Part shown: one piece after another, positions 26,482-35,963 of the stretch | How positions within the stretch are numbered: the stretch's first letter is position 1 | Layout of the letters: each line of letters starts with the position of its first letter | Assembly (NCBI RefSeq): GCF_905120345.1 | Contig: NZ_CAJHOA010000007.1 | Coordinates: 1-64,000, forward strand | Source of the DNA: Denitrificimonas caeni | Lineage (GTDB): Bacteria; Pseudomonadota; Gammaproteobacteria; Pseudomonadales; Pseudomonadaceae | DNA: 64,000 bases | Direction: 5' to 3' | Notes under the pieces: generated by a model | Databases searched by the model: none | The model's input: only the letters and a program-made list of their open reading frames with translations | What the model was told of the DNA's origin: nothing | Translations under genes and position numbers: made by a program

Positions 26482-28770
26482 ATGAAGCTGGAACCTAGCC
26501 TATTAAAGTACTTGTTAGCTTATGCACTGCTTGGAATGAGCTGGGCGCTGGGTAGCTTTGCTTTACATTCTTTGTCGGCAGCAACTGCCGAGAATAGCGC
26601 ACAATTACAGCTGATCAATATTGCACTCTTTGCCTTAATGTCAGGGTTGTATTGGTTTATTGCTCTACAGTGGCACAGCAAACAAAAAACCAACCAACAG
26701 GTCGATGCACAAGTCAGCTTAGAACGCCTGAAACTGGCCTTAGACTCGGCGCAAGAAGCCTTATGGGACTGGAGTCTCAATGAGCAACAAGAGGTGTTCT
26801 TTTCCGCGACCTACTGCAGCAACCTAGGCTATAGCCAAAAAGAGTTTGGGAGCAATCAACTGGCGTGGCAAAGCCGCTTAATTCCAGAAGAGCGCGAACG
26901 TATTTATCGCAACGTGATGCGCTTTATTGCAGAGGGTGATGGCAACTATGACAGCACCTACCGCATGCTGCATAAAGACAACAGCCATCGCTGGATACGC
27001 TCACGCGGCCGCTTAATCAAAAACGCCCAAGGGATGCCTGTCCGTTTTATTGGTATTGCTCAAGATATCACCGCACAACGTGGCGCAGAAGAACGTTTAA
27101 AACAAGCCAATGCGGTTTTTGAAAGCACTCATGAAGGGGTGTTGATCACTGACCACACCAATACTATCGTGCATATCAATCCAGCCTTTAGCCATATTAC
27201 TGGCTACAGCGCAGAAGATGTGATTGGGAAAACGCCACGGATATTTCAGTCTGGTCGTCATACACAAGAATTTTATAAGTCCTTATGGACAACCTTAGAA
27301 GCCACTAATGAATGGAGTGGCGAAATTTGGAACCGTCGTAAAAGCGGTGAGATTTTGCCTCAATACCAAACGATTCGACTGATCCGTGATGAAAACGGTT
27401 TTATTTCACATAACGTCGCGATCTTCTCAGATATTTCGGTTCTCAAAGACTCCCAGTCGGAACTCAATTACCTATCACTTTATGATCCGCTAACCGGTTT
27501 ACCGAACCGTTCACACTTGTACGAACGTTTAAAAACAGCGTTAAAAACTGCGATAGAGCTGCAAAAAAACAGTACCCTTTTCTTAATCGATTTAGACCAT
27601 TTTAAAAATATCAACGAAAGCTTAGGCCATAGCCTTGGCGATCAATTGTTACAAGCGGTAGCTCTGCGCATATCTAAACACATCAACAAAAACTGCACAT
27701 TATTCAGAGTGGGTGGCGATGAATTTGTACTCATCAGTGAGACAGTTACCACACCGGCTGAAGCGGTGTTGCTGGCACAAAAAATCACTAAAATCAGCAA
27801 AGAACCATTTGTTTTGGATAACAATGAGCTTTTTATAAGTGCCAGCGTTGGCATCTGCATGTTTCCAAGAGTAGGTAACACTGTTGAAGAAATCATGCGT
27901 AATGCCGACTCAGCATTAAGCAAAGCTAAAATAAGTGGCCGCGACACTTTTGCTTTTTATTCCAGTGAACTGACCGAACAAGCACTACAGCGCATTCGTA
28001 TTGCCAGCGAATTACGCCATGCGTTAGAAAGCGATGGACTGCAAGTCTACTATCAGCCTGTCTATGCAATGCCTGAACAAAAGTTAGTCGGGTGCGAAGC
28101 GTTGGTACGCTGGAACCACCCTGAGCGCGGCTTAATAGCACCGAATGATTTTATTCCGATTGCTGAAGAAAATGGGCTGATTAGCTTTATTGATGAGTGG
28201 GTACTGCAGCATGCCTGTCAACAAATGCGTCAATGGCTCGATGCTGGGACTGAGATGCAGTTTGTCGCAGTCAACCTTTCAAGCCGCTCCTTATCCAACC
28301 CGCTGCTGGCAGCAACAGTGGCTAACGCTTTGCAAAAAGCTAATATTACCGCACAGCATTTAGAACTAGAAGTGACCGAAAGCGCAGTGATGGAAGACCC
28401 AGACAGCGCTGATAAAATCCTGCAAGAGTTACGCGTGCTGGGGGTGCATTTAGCCATTGATGATTTCGGTACCGGCTACTCATCGCTAGCGCGCTTAAAG
28501 TCTTTGCCGGTACATAAGCTAAAAATTGATCAGAGTTTTACCCGTAACTTACCCGCAGACCTCGAAGATGTTGCTATTGCTCGTGCAGTGATCGCGCTCG
28601 GCAACAGTCTTGGTCTTGAAGTACAAGCCGAAGGTATAGAAACCAAGGAACAAATGGACTTTTTACAAGAGCAAAACTGCCCTTTAGGACAAGGTTACTG
28701 GTTTGGTCGCCCGATGCCCAGAGAGGTCTTTACTGAGTTGTTGGCGAACAGCACTAACCTGCATATTTAG
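26482..28770 (+). CDS. Membrane PAS-PAS-GGDEF-EAL protein (c-di-GMP turnover)
   Basis: Two membrane helices (about 11-31 and 41-60) anchor the protein, followed by two PAS/PAC domains (about 82-205 and 210-330; WDWSLNEQQEVFFSATYCSNLGYS, HINPAFSHITGYSAEDVIGKTP). The GGDEF domain (about 335-500) has an intact GGDEF (411-415) but no obvious upstream RxxD inhibitory site. The EAL domain (about 510-762) keeps CEALVRWNHP, DDFGTGYSSL and the metal/catalytic residues, so phosphodiesterase activity is likely; net activity cannot be told. It is a single gene with about 120 bases upstream. The signal sensed by PAS is unknown. Confidence 0.92.
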   Translation: MKLEPSLLKYLLAYALLGMSWALGSFALHSLSAATAENSAQLQLINIALFALMSGLYWFIALQWHSKQKTNQQVDAQVSLERLKLALDSAQEALWDWSLNEQQEVFFSATYCSNLGYSQKEFGSNQLAWQSRLIPEERERIYRNVMRFIAEGDGNYDSTYRMLHKDNSHRWIRSRGRLIKNAQGMPVRFIGIAQDITAQRGAEERLKQANAVFESTHEGVLITDHTNTIVHINPAFSHITGYSAEDVIGKTPRIFQSGRHTQEFYKSLWTTLEATNEWSGEIWNRRKSGEILPQYQTIRLIRDENGFISHNVAIFSDISVLKDSQSELNYLSLYDPLTGLPNRSHLYERLKTALKTAIELQKNSTLFLIDLDHFKNINESLGHSLGDQLLQAVALRISKHINKNCTLFRVGGDEFVLISETVTTPAEAVLLAQKITKISKEPFVLDNNELFISASVGICMFPRVGNTVEEIMRNADSALSKAKISGRDTFAFYSSELTEQALQRIRIASELRHALESDGLQVYYQPVYAMPEQKLVGCEALVRWNHPERGLIAPNDFIPIAEENGLISFIDEWVLQHACQQMRQWLDAGTEMQFVAVNLSSRSLSNPLLAATVANALQKANITAQHLELEVTESAVMEDPDSADKILQELRVLGVHLAIDDFGTGYSSLARLKSLPVHKLKIDQSFTRNLPADLEDVAIARAVIALGNSLGLEVQAEGIETKEQMDFLQEQNCPLGQGYWFGRPMPREVFTELLANSTNLHI

Positions 28771-28817
28771 CTTTCACCATGCCCAATACACCGTGAAAAC
28801 CAAACACAAGCAATCGA

Positions 28818-29750
28818 TTAAACACGCGCCAAACTTAAAAAGAACAGCATAAAGAATGGCGCGGCAATCGTGAGAATTAAACCACTAATGATTGCCGTAG
28901 GCACATACTCGTAATTACAGGCTTTGCGCACGAAGGGTAACGTCGTATCCATCGCCGTTGCCGCACACACACCGATGCTGCTATTGGCATATTTACTGCC
29001 TAATAAAAACACCACAGTTAAGCCAATCAGCTCGCGCATCAAGTCATTCAGTAAGGCCACGCTACCGTAAGCATCGCCTAAATATTGTCCAGCCAAGGCA
29101 CCGGACAAACTAAACCAGCCAAAACCTGTGCTCAATGCCAGAGCTACCGCCAGTTGCTCGCCGGTTATTAGACTAATAAGTACCCCAGCCAGCATTGAAC
29201 CAATCATCACTAAGCAGGGAATCAGCAGCACCCGCGGCGCCAACCAAGACCGACTGATCGAGACTTGCGCCAAATCTAAGCCTATCAATAACAGCAGCAC
29301 ATACAGCCAGTAGGAAATATTAAACAGCACCTCACCGAGCTGGTTTTCATGCCAGTGTAAACGGTAAAAAAACGCCCCCAACAACACTAAGCTAAAGGCT
29401 ATTAAACACTCTTTAAGCGGATGCCAGAGTGCCGCCCACGAGTTAGGCTCGACATCCTCTGCAGAGCGCTTACGGTTAAATGGCATGATCAGCGCAAACA
29501 CTACCGCGCTGATGGTAAAAGCATACACCGCGGCATGTTTAAGGATATTCAACCCTGATGCCAGCGAGCTAAACGCCTCACCCGACTCCAAACCAATCAC
29601 AAACAGAATAATCCACACCACTGGTGTGATACGTTTGACGGCGCTGTGCACGATAAATTTTGCTAATACTTTTCCTAAGCCATAGCCGCCTACTAAAAAC
29701 AATAAAATAGGCAGCACTGACGATAAAATATTGTACAAGACAGCAGTCAC
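28818..29750 (-). CDS. LysO (YbjE) family lysine exporter
   Basis: LysO of E. coli (DUF340) exports L-lysine. I prefer the GTG start at 29750, with GAGAGG six bases upstream, over a TTG seven codons earlier; this gives 310 aa. About eight to ten transmembrane helices are visible and the DUF340 core is clear: GFGWFSLSGALAGQYLGDAYG, NDLMRELIGLT and GVCAATAMDTTLPFV. Whether lysine is the substrate here is by homology. Divergent from the MFS gene with about 230 bases between. Confidence 0.85.
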   Translation of the reverse strand: MTAVLYNILSSVLPILLFLVGGYGLGKVLAKFIVHSAVKRITPVVWIILFVIGLESGEAFSSLASGLNILKHAAVYAFTISAVVFALIMPFNRKRSAEDVEPNSWAALWHPLKECLIAFSLVLLGAFFYRLHWHENQLGEVLFNISYWLYVLLLLIGLDLAQVSISRSWLAPRVLLIPCLVMIGSMLAGVLISLITGEQLAVALALSTGFGWFSLSGALAGQYLGDAYGSVALLNDLMRELIGLTVVFLLGSKYANSSIGVCAATAMDTTLPFVRKACNYEYVPTAIISGLILTIAAPFFMLFFLSLARV

Positions 29751-29983
29751 AGATAACCTCTCAGGGATCAAGGTAAAAATAAAGAAGATAAAAGAATGGT
29801 CGCTAGTCTAGTGCATTGACTCTTTGAAAGGGTGCAACGAGCGCTGTTATTTATTGATTTTCAGCTGATTCCCTCGCGTATCTGTTGCGTATTATGATTC
29901 AGCCGTTGCAGCACTTAATCCTTTATAGATTGCCAGCCAGTCGTTTATGCTAAGCAGCTTTTATACATCTAAATCGAGTAGTG

Positions 29984-31195
29984 ATGAGCAGTACTGCGCG
30001 CAATGCCCTGTTGTTAATGATTGGCAGCTCAATTGTCCTCGCGCTGTCGTTAGGCATTCGTCACGCCTTCGGTTTATTTTTACAACCGATGAGTACTGAG
30101 TTTGGTTGGGGCCGTGAAATTTTTGCCTTTGCCATCGCGATTCAGAATTTAATTTGGGGCATGTTGCAGCCTTTTGTCGGAGCCTTTGCCGATCGCTACG
30201 GGGTCAAGCGCACGGTATTTTTTAGTGCCCTCGCGTATATGCTGGGCTTGGTGTTAATGGCCTATGCCAGCACGCCTTCAGCATTGATTGTGAGTGCTGG
30301 TTTATTAATTGGTTTTGGCTTGTCCGGTACCTCCTTTGCCGTACTGCTATCCGCAGTAGGACGCTCGGTGGCGCCAGAAAAACGCAGTATGGCCATGGGC
30401 ATGGCCAGCGCTGCAGGCTCCTTTGGTCAGTTTGTCATGTTACCTGGCACCTTAGGCTTACTGGAATGGTTGGGCTGGTCGTCGACCTTGTTGGTCTGTG
30501 CTGGGCTTATTGCGCTACTACTGCCCTTATCACGCATGCTAAAGGAAGACCTTGCCACTGCACCCGATGACAGTGACAAGCTGCCACTGCGCAGCGTATT
30601 AAAACAGGTGGCTGGACATACCGATTTCTGGCTGTTGTCGTTAGGCTTCTTTGTCTGCGGCTTTCAGGTGGTATTTATTGGCATCCATATCCCAGCCTAC
30701 TTGATCGACCAACATCTACCGGCACAAGCTGGCACCACGGTACTAGCCTTAGTCGGGTTATTTAATATCGCTGGTACTTGGTGCGCAGGCTGGCTTGGCG
30801 GACGCTACTCAAAACCGCACTTACTGGCGGCTTTATACTTTTTACGTGCGATTGCCATTGCTTTGTTCTTTTATTTACCGCTCAGTGAATTCTCAGCCTA
30901 TGCCTTTGCGGTGGCGATGGGCTTACTCTGGTTGTCTACAGTACCGTTAACCAATGGCACCATTGCCACTATGTTTGGCGTACGCCATTTGTCGATGTTG
31001 GCCGGTATCGTCTTTTTATTCCATCAAGTAGGATCATTTTTAGGCGGCTGGTTGGGCGGTTTAGCGTATGACCAAACTGGCAGTTACTCGTTAGTCTGGC
31101 AACTCTCAATTATTTTAAGCGTGATAGCTGCGCTACTTAACTTGCCCATTCGTGAGCGTTTTGTCGCCTTCACTAAGGTGCAAACAAGCCGCTAG
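29984..31195 (+). CDS. MFS transporter (oxalate/formate or monocarboxylate-like group)
   Basis: Twelve transmembrane helices are visible over about 403 residues. Family features are RHAFGLFLQPMSTEFGWGRE near the N-terminus, the loop 2-3 motif GAFADRYGVKR, and GLLIGFGLSGTSFAV. This sequence type is common in Pseudomonas and is annotated only as MFS transporter, with likeness to the OFA/MCT group. Start may be the GTG at 29981 or the ATG at 29984. The substrate is unknown. A 41-aa membrane protein gene follows 13 bases downstream, apparently in the same transcript. Confidence 0.88.
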   Translation: MSSTARNALLLMIGSSIVLALSLGIRHAFGLFLQPMSTEFGWGREIFAFAIAIQNLIWGMLQPFVGAFADRYGVKRTVFFSALAYMLGLVLMAYASTPSALIVSAGLLIGFGLSGTSFAVLLSAVGRSVAPEKRSMAMGMASAAGSFGQFVMLPGTLGLLEWLGWSSTLLVCAGLIALLLPLSRMLKEDLATAPDDSDKLPLRSVLKQVAGHTDFWLLSLGFFVCGFQVVFIGIHIPAYLIDQHLPAQAGTTVLALVGLFNIAGTWCAGWLGGRYSKPHLLAALYFLRAIAIALFFYLPLSEFSAYAFAVAMGLLWLSTVPLTNGTIATMFGVRHLSMLAGIVFLFHQVGSFLGGWLGGLAYDQTGSYSLVWQLSIILSVIAALLNLPIRERFVAFTKVQTSR

Positions 31196-31208
31196 CAGGA
31201 GTACTAGC

Positions 31209-31334
31209 ATGTCGAAAAAACATCTGTATATTATTGCCTCAACCTTAATCTTGCTGGCACTCCTCGCCGGCGCTTGGTGGGGCTGGTCGAAAGCAGGCCT
31301 GACGGTATTACAGCTGGATATGGGTGTTTGCTAA
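31209..31334 (+). CDS. 41-aa single-span membrane protein
   Basis: ATG at 31209 has AGGAG nine bases upstream (in the space after the MFS stop). The product is a basic N-terminus MSKKH, one membrane helix (LYIIASTLILLALLAGAWWGW) and a short C-terminus SKAGLTVLQLDMGVC ending in Cys. I recognise no family. Co-transcription with the MFS gene suggests a small accessory subunit or regulator of that transporter, which is inference. Confidence 0.65.
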   Translation: MSKKHLYIIASTLILLALLAGAWWGWSKAGLTVLQLDMGVC

Positions 31335-31450
31335 TCACCCTCAAGATCTTTTAGCGGCGGGCGCTGTAGTGCTTGCCTGACAAGCGAGATACTCTGCTAG
31401 CAACCAACACAATACAGCGCCTCAACATCAGCTTAACGCTATGACACGGA

Positions 31451-32170
31451 TTAAAAGTCACCCCATAACTGCTGCGCCACACTTAACGCCACCACCGGAG
31501 CTGTTTCCGTGCGCAACACCCGTGGACCTAGACGTGCAGGTTGAAAATCATGCTGCCCTGCTTGCGCAACCTCATCTTCAGTTAACCCACCCTCTGGACC
31601 AATTAAGAAAGCCAAAGTACTTGGTGCGGTATGCTCAGTTAATGGCTGCGCGACTGGGTGCAGGACTAATTTCAAATCTGCCTGCACCTGAGCTTGCCAG
31701 TCTTTAACTGACTGCGGCGAATGTATGACTGGCACCTTAGAGCGCCCACACTGCTCGCAGGCGCTGATGGCAATCTGTTGCCAATGCTCTAGACGTTTCT
31801 GTGCACGCTCATCGTTGAGGCGCACCTCACAGCGTTCTGTGAAGAGCGGCGTAATCTCTGCTACACCCAACTCAGTGGCTTTTTGAATGGCCCAATCCAT
31901 GCGTTCGCCACGCGATAGGCCTTGGCCGAGATGAATATGTAAAGACGACTCCGGTAGCCCGGCAAGGCTGCCGCGCAAATCCACCTGCACGGCTTTCTTC
32001 GTCACGCTGCTCAGCTCGCCAATATATTCTTGACCGCTACCATCAAACAACTGCACAGCAGCACCCGCAGTTAAGCGCAGCACGCGGCTGAGATAGTGCG
32101 CTTGCGCTTCTGGCAAATCATGCAGACCCAACGCCAATGGCGCAGCAACAAAAAAACGCGGTAGCGACAT
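31451..32170 (-). CDS. rsmE: 16S rRNA m3U1498 methyltransferase RsmE
   Basis: RsmE methylates N3 of U1498 in 16S rRNA within the 30S subunit. The start at 32170 (MSLPRFFVAAPLALG), preceded by GGAG, gives 239 aa. A PUA-like N-terminal domain (LPEAQAHYLSRVLRL, QLFDGSGQEY) is followed by the SPOUT trefoil-knot domain with GERMDWAIQKATELGV, ERCEVRL, FLIGPEGGLTEDEV and the terminal LGPRVLRTETAPVVALSVAQQ that binds AdoMet. Follows bioA on the same strand, separated by a terminator. Confidence 0.96.
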   Translation of the reverse strand: MSLPRFFVAAPLALGLHDLPEAQAHYLSRVLRLTAGAAVQLFDGSGQEYIGELSSVTKKAVQVDLRGSLAGLPESSLHIHLGQGLSRGERMDWAIQKATELGVAEITPLFTERCEVRLNDERAQKRLEHWQQIAISACEQCGRSKVPVIHSPQSVKDWQAQVQADLKLVLHPVAQPLTEHTAPSTLAFLIGPEGGLTEDEVAQAGQHDFQPARLGPRVLRTETAPVVALSVAQQLWGDF

Positions 32171-32187
32171 CTTTAAACTCCGACGAT

Positions 32188-32215
32188 AAAAAACCACGCT
32201 ATGGTGCGTGGTTTT
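32188..32215 (-). terminator. Intrinsic terminator after bioA
   Basis: AAAACCACGC (32190-32199) pairs with GCGTGGTTTT (32206-32215) with a 6-base loop; on the minus strand the stem runs into six T and TATC. It lies between the bioA stop and the rsmE start. Confidence 0.85.
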
Positions 32216-32233
32216 CTACAGAGCGTCTAGCCG

Positions 32234-33586
32234 TTAATCACGCGTGGCGAGATCAATACCTTCGGTCGCCACTTCAGCCAGCCAGTGAATTTGCTCAGGT
32301 GTGATCACATACGGCGGAATAAAATACACCACATTGCCCAAAGGACGCAGCAAAGCACCTTTAGCCATCGCATGCTCAAAGACCTTAAGACCGCGGCGTT
32401 GTTGCCAAGCAAACGGCTCTTTAGTGGCTTTATCTTTAACCATTTCAATGGCTAAGATCATGCCGGTCTGGCGTACTTCGGCCACATGTTTATGCTCTTT
32501 CAGGTGCGCAGTCGCCTCGCCCATATGCTTGGCTAAGACTTGGTTTTTCTCAATCACATTGTCTTCAGCAAAGATATCTAGGGTCGCCAACGCAGCAGCG
32601 CACGCTAAAGGATTACCGGTGTAGGTATGCGAATGCAAAAACGCGCGCATAGTGTCGTATTCATCATAAAACGCCTGATACACCTGATCGGTGGTCATAA
32701 TCGCCGCCATCGGCAAATAACCACCGGTTAACGCCTTCGACAGAATCATAAAGTCAGGGGTGATCTTGGCTTGCTCGCAGGCAAACATCGTACCGGTGCG
32801 ACCAAAGCCCATGGCAATTTCATCAACAATCAAATGCACGCCATACTCATCGCAGGCTTCACGCAGCAGAGTCAGATAAACCGGATGGTACATACGCATA
32901 CCACCCGCACCCTGCACCAACGGCTCGAGAATCACCGCAGCCAGCTCCTGGTGATGCTCAGCAAGGGCTTGGCGCATATGCTCAAACATCAGGCGTGAAT
33001 GCGCTTCCCAGCTGACCCCTTCTGGACGGTGGTAGCAATCAGGACTCGGCACTTTAATGCAGTCCATCAGCAAGGCTTTATAGGTTTCAGTAAACAACGC
33101 CACATCACCCACCGCCAAGGTCGCGAGGGTTTCACCGTGATAGCCATTGGTAATGGTGGCAAAGCGCTTTTTCTGTGGCTGATCGTAATTAAGCCAATAG
33201 TGATGGCTCATTTTCAGTGCCACTTCAATACCCGACGAGCCATTATCGGCATAGAACACGCGCTCTAAACCCGGCGGCGTCATCTCAACTAAACGCTCAG
33301 ACAGCTCAATCACTGGGCCATGGCTAAAACCAGCGAGCATGACATGCTCAAGCTGATCCAACTGCTGCTTAATCCGCTGATTAATCCGTGGGTTGCAGTG
33401 GCCAAAAATATTGGTCCACCATGAGCTCACTGCATCGAGATAGCTGTTGCCGTCAAAATCTTCCAGCCAGATACCTTCGGCGCGACGAATCGGCACTAAA
33501 GGTAGTTTTTCGTGGTCTTTCATTTGTGTGCAGGGATGCCAGAGAACGGCTAAATCGCGCTGCATCCAGTGATCATTTGAACTCAA
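32234..33586 (-). CDS. bioA: Adenosylmethionine-8-amino-7-oxononanoate aminotransferase BioA
   Basis: BioA is a PLP enzyme that converts KAPA to DAPA in biotin synthesis using S-adenosylmethionine as amino donor. Motifs seen are LWHPCTQMKDHE at the N-terminus, DAVSSWWTNIFGHCNP, YADNGSSGIEVALKMSHHYW, IVDEIAMGFGRTGTMFACE and the PLP lysine in LSKALTGGYLPMAAI. Length 450 aa is standard for Pseudomonas. Other bio genes are not in the window. Confidence 0.96.
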   Translation of the reverse strand: MSSNDHWMQRDLAVLWHPCTQMKDHEKLPLVPIRRAEGIWLEDFDGNSYLDAVSSWWTNIFGHCNPRINQRIKQQLDQLEHVMLAGFSHGPVIELSERLVEMTPPGLERVFYADNGSSGIEVALKMSHHYWLNYDQPQKKRFATITNGYHGETLATLAVGDVALFTETYKALLMDCIKVPSPDCYHRPEGVSWEAHSRLMFEHMRQALAEHHQELAAVILEPLVQGAGGMRMYHPVYLTLLREACDEYGVHLIVDEIAMGFGRTGTMFACEQAKITPDFMILSKALTGGYLPMAAIMTTDQVYQAFYDEYDTMRAFLHSHTYTGNPLACAAALATLDIFAEDNVIEKNQVLAKHMGEATAHLKEHKHVAEVRQTGMILAIEMVKDKATKEPFAWQQRRGLKVFEHAMAKGALLRPLGNVVYFIPPYVITPEQIHWLAEVATEGIDLATRD

Positions 33587-33665
33587 TGGTTTTCTCCCGT
33601 TAACGGATGACCCAGCCTAGCAGATGCATTCATCGTTGACAGAAAAAATCCTCTGCTAGACGACC

Positions 33666-34559
33666 TTAAAACTCAGCAGTACTCTGCAACTCCAGCTGTA
33701 AGCGATGACGCCCGCCCGGCGCCAGCAACACATAATCATCCAGCACATTAGCACTCTCAAGACAAAGCATCTGCTGCCACGCATGGCTGGCGAAACCATT
33801 GAGGGTGTGTGCTTTAGCGATCCAAGGATTCCAGACAATCGCCGAGCGTGAACCTTGCGTACGCAAATGAATACGACGCTGCCAGCCGGCATCGACAATC
33901 TGCAGATGCTCAGGTACTTGCAGATAGACGCGATCAGTTTCCCCGCTAAAACGTAGCGCACCCACTTGTTCGCGCAGCTGCCACTGCTCAAGGGTTTCAT
34001 AATACGCACAGCCCTCTAAGCCTTGCACCTTAACCTGGTGAATATCGCTGACAGCAAAATACGTGTGTAACGCCTGACTGATCGCCAACGGTTGCGCGCC
34101 CAGATTGTGGTTATCCAAACGGAGGGTTAAGCGCTCGCCCAGTTCAACATGCAATTGCACAGTAGCGGCATGCGGCCAGCTGGCTAAACCCTTGCTGGCA
34201 TCCAATTGCAAACATACTTGCACGCTATGACTATCAGCGCTGCTGTTTAACAACTGCCAATCTAAAGTACGCGCCAAACCATGAAACGGCGCGTCAGCAG
34301 TGGTCATCTTTTGTAGCGCGTACGGATTGCGCTGAATATCGCCAAACCACGGCCAACAGACTGGCACACCACCGCGTACGCTCTGGCCTTGCTGATACTC
34401 CGCACAGTCACTCAGCCAAATCAGCGGCGGCTGCTCGATATCAGGGAAATAACTGAGAATTTGCCCACCTTGCTGACAGATATCCAGTTGCGCCTGACCA
34501 AAGCGTAAACGCCAGCCCGCTAAGCCAGAAAAAGTCATCGGCGTAATGCTCTGTTGCAT
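33666..34559 (-). CDS. D-hexose-6-phosphate mutarotase (YeaD family)
   Basis: The protein belongs to the aldose-1-epimerase-like family that interconverts anomers of glucose-6-phosphate. I start at 34559 (MQQSITPMTFSG) because GGGGAG precedes it; 297 aa. Recognisable segments are PPLIWLSDCAEYQQGQSVRGG, PVCWPWFGDI, the active-site His region FHGLART and ALHTYFAVSDIHQVKVQGL, and IVWNPWIAKA near the end. It follows the TRAP permease genes closely (24 bases), so it may be on their transcript; a functional link is not evident. Confidence 0.88.
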   Translation of the reverse strand: MQQSITPMTFSGLAGWRLRFGQAQLDICQQGGQILSYFPDIEQPPLIWLSDCAEYQQGQSVRGGVPVCWPWFGDIQRNPYALQKMTTADAPFHGLARTLDWQLLNSSADSHSVQVCLQLDASKGLASWPHAATVQLHVELGERLTLRLDNHNLGAQPLAISQALHTYFAVSDIHQVKVQGLEGCAYYETLEQWQLREQVGALRFSGETDRVYLQVPEHLQIVDAGWQRRIHLRTQGSRSAIVWNPWIAKAHTLNGFASHAWQQMLCLESANVLDDYVLLAPGGRHRLQLELQSTAEF

Positions 34560-34583
34560 GCTTAGCTCCCCAGTGTAATCCAC

Positions 34584-35963
34584 TTAGTTGCCGCCATAAA
34601 TCTGGTTAGGCAACCAAGTAATAATGCCTGGCCACACATAGGCAATCACTAGCATCATCAGCTGAATGCCAATAAAGGGCAAAACACCGCGATAAATAGT
34701 GCTGGTCGGTACCGATGCCGGAGTGACACTACGCAAATAGAATAACGAAAAACCGAACGGTGGCGTTAAGAACGAGGTTTGCAGATTTAAAGCAATCATC
34801 ACCCCCAGCCAGACTGGATCCAGGCCCATCGACAGCAACACCGGCCCCACAATCGGCACCACAACAAAGATGATTTCAATAAAGTCGAGAATAAAGCCCA
34901 GTAAAAAAATCACCAGCATGACAAGAAAAAATGCACCCAGTACGCCACCTGGCAACTGGGCAAAGACATTTTCAATCATCACATCGCCGCCAAAGCCACG
35001 AAACACTAACGAAAACAGCGAGGCACCAATTAAAATCATAAACACCATGGCGCTGATTTCAGCGGTGCCAAAGGACACTTCACGCAGACGGGCAATAGTA
35101 AATTGACCTTTAAGCAGTGCCAGTATTAAAGCACCAATTGCGCCCAAAGACGCCGCCTCAGTTGGCGTCGCAACACCGGCTAAAATCGAACCCAATACCG
35201 AACCCATTAATACCAAGGGCGGAATTAAGGCTTTAAATAAGCGTCCCCATTCGATCGGCCCTAAAGCTTCTTGCGGTAATGCTGGGAGTTTCTTCGGCTG
35301 AGTCACTGCAACAAAAATCAAATAGGCGATATACATCCCCACCAACAACATGCCGGGAATTAACGCACCAATAAATAAGTCACCGACCGAAACGGTTTTT
35401 GGAGTAAACACACCCATACGAATTTGCGCTTGCTGATAAGCACTGGAGAGCACATCACCGAGCAGCACCAGAATAATCGACGGTGGAATAATCTGCCCCA
35501 AGGTACCGGTTGCAGCTAGAGTGCCGGTTGCGACCGCAGGGTCATAACCGCGGCGCAGCATAGTCGGTAGCGCCAGTAACCCTAAAGTCACCACCGTGGC
35601 ACCGACCACACCGGTACTGGCAGCCAATAAGGCTCCGACGACACAGACCGAAATGGCCAAACCACCGCGTAAGGTGCCAAACAGGCGCGACATGGATTCC
35701 AGTAAGTCTTCCGCCACCCGTGACTTCTCAAGCATCACGCCCATAAACACAAACAGCGGCACGGCCAGCAGGGTTTGGTTATTCATAATGCCGAATAAGC
35801 GGTTGGGTAAGGCTTGCAAAAAGACCGGATCAAAAACACCGGTTAACATCCCGAGCACGGCAAATAATAAAGATACGCCGCCCAGCACAAAAGCCACTGG
35901 ATAACCCAACACCAGAGTTAAACAAATAGTGATAAATAAGCCAATCGCCAATACTTCAGTCAT
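34584..35963 (-). CDS. dctM: TRAP transporter large permease subunit DctM
   Basis: DctM is the large membrane subunit (about 12 helices) that moves the solute in TRAP transport. The start at 35963 (MTEVLAIGLFITICL) overlaps the dctQ stop by eight bases; 459 aa. Family features: LGYPVAFVLGGVSLLFA, GIMNNQTLLAVPLFVFMGVMLEKS, ASTGVVGATVVTLGLLALPTML, IIPPSIILVLLGD and SFLTPPFGFSLFYLR. The presence of 2-oxoacid/chloroaromatic-subtype residues agrees with the type of the solute-binding protein at 2760, but that pairing is unproved. Confidence 0.94.
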   Translation of the reverse strand: MTEVLAIGLFITICLTLVLGYPVAFVLGGVSLLFAVLGMLTGVFDPVFLQALPNRLFGIMNNQTLLAVPLFVFMGVMLEKSRVAEDLLESMSRLFGTLRGGLAISVCVVGALLAASTGVVGATVVTLGLLALPTMLRRGYDPAVATGTLAATGTLGQIIPPSIILVLLGDVLSSAYQQAQIRMGVFTPKTVSVGDLFIGALIPGMLLVGMYIAYLIFVAVTQPKKLPALPQEALGPIEWGRLFKALIPPLVLMGSVLGSILAGVATPTEAASLGAIGALILALLKGQFTIARLREVSFGTAEISAMVFMILIGASLFSLVFRGFGGDVMIENVFAQLPGGVLGAFFLVMLVIFLLGFILDFIEIIFVVVPIVGPVLLSMGLDPVWLGVMIALNLQTSFLTPPFGFSLFYLRSVTPASVPTSTIYRGVLPFIGIQLMMLVIAYVWPGIITWLPNQIYGGN

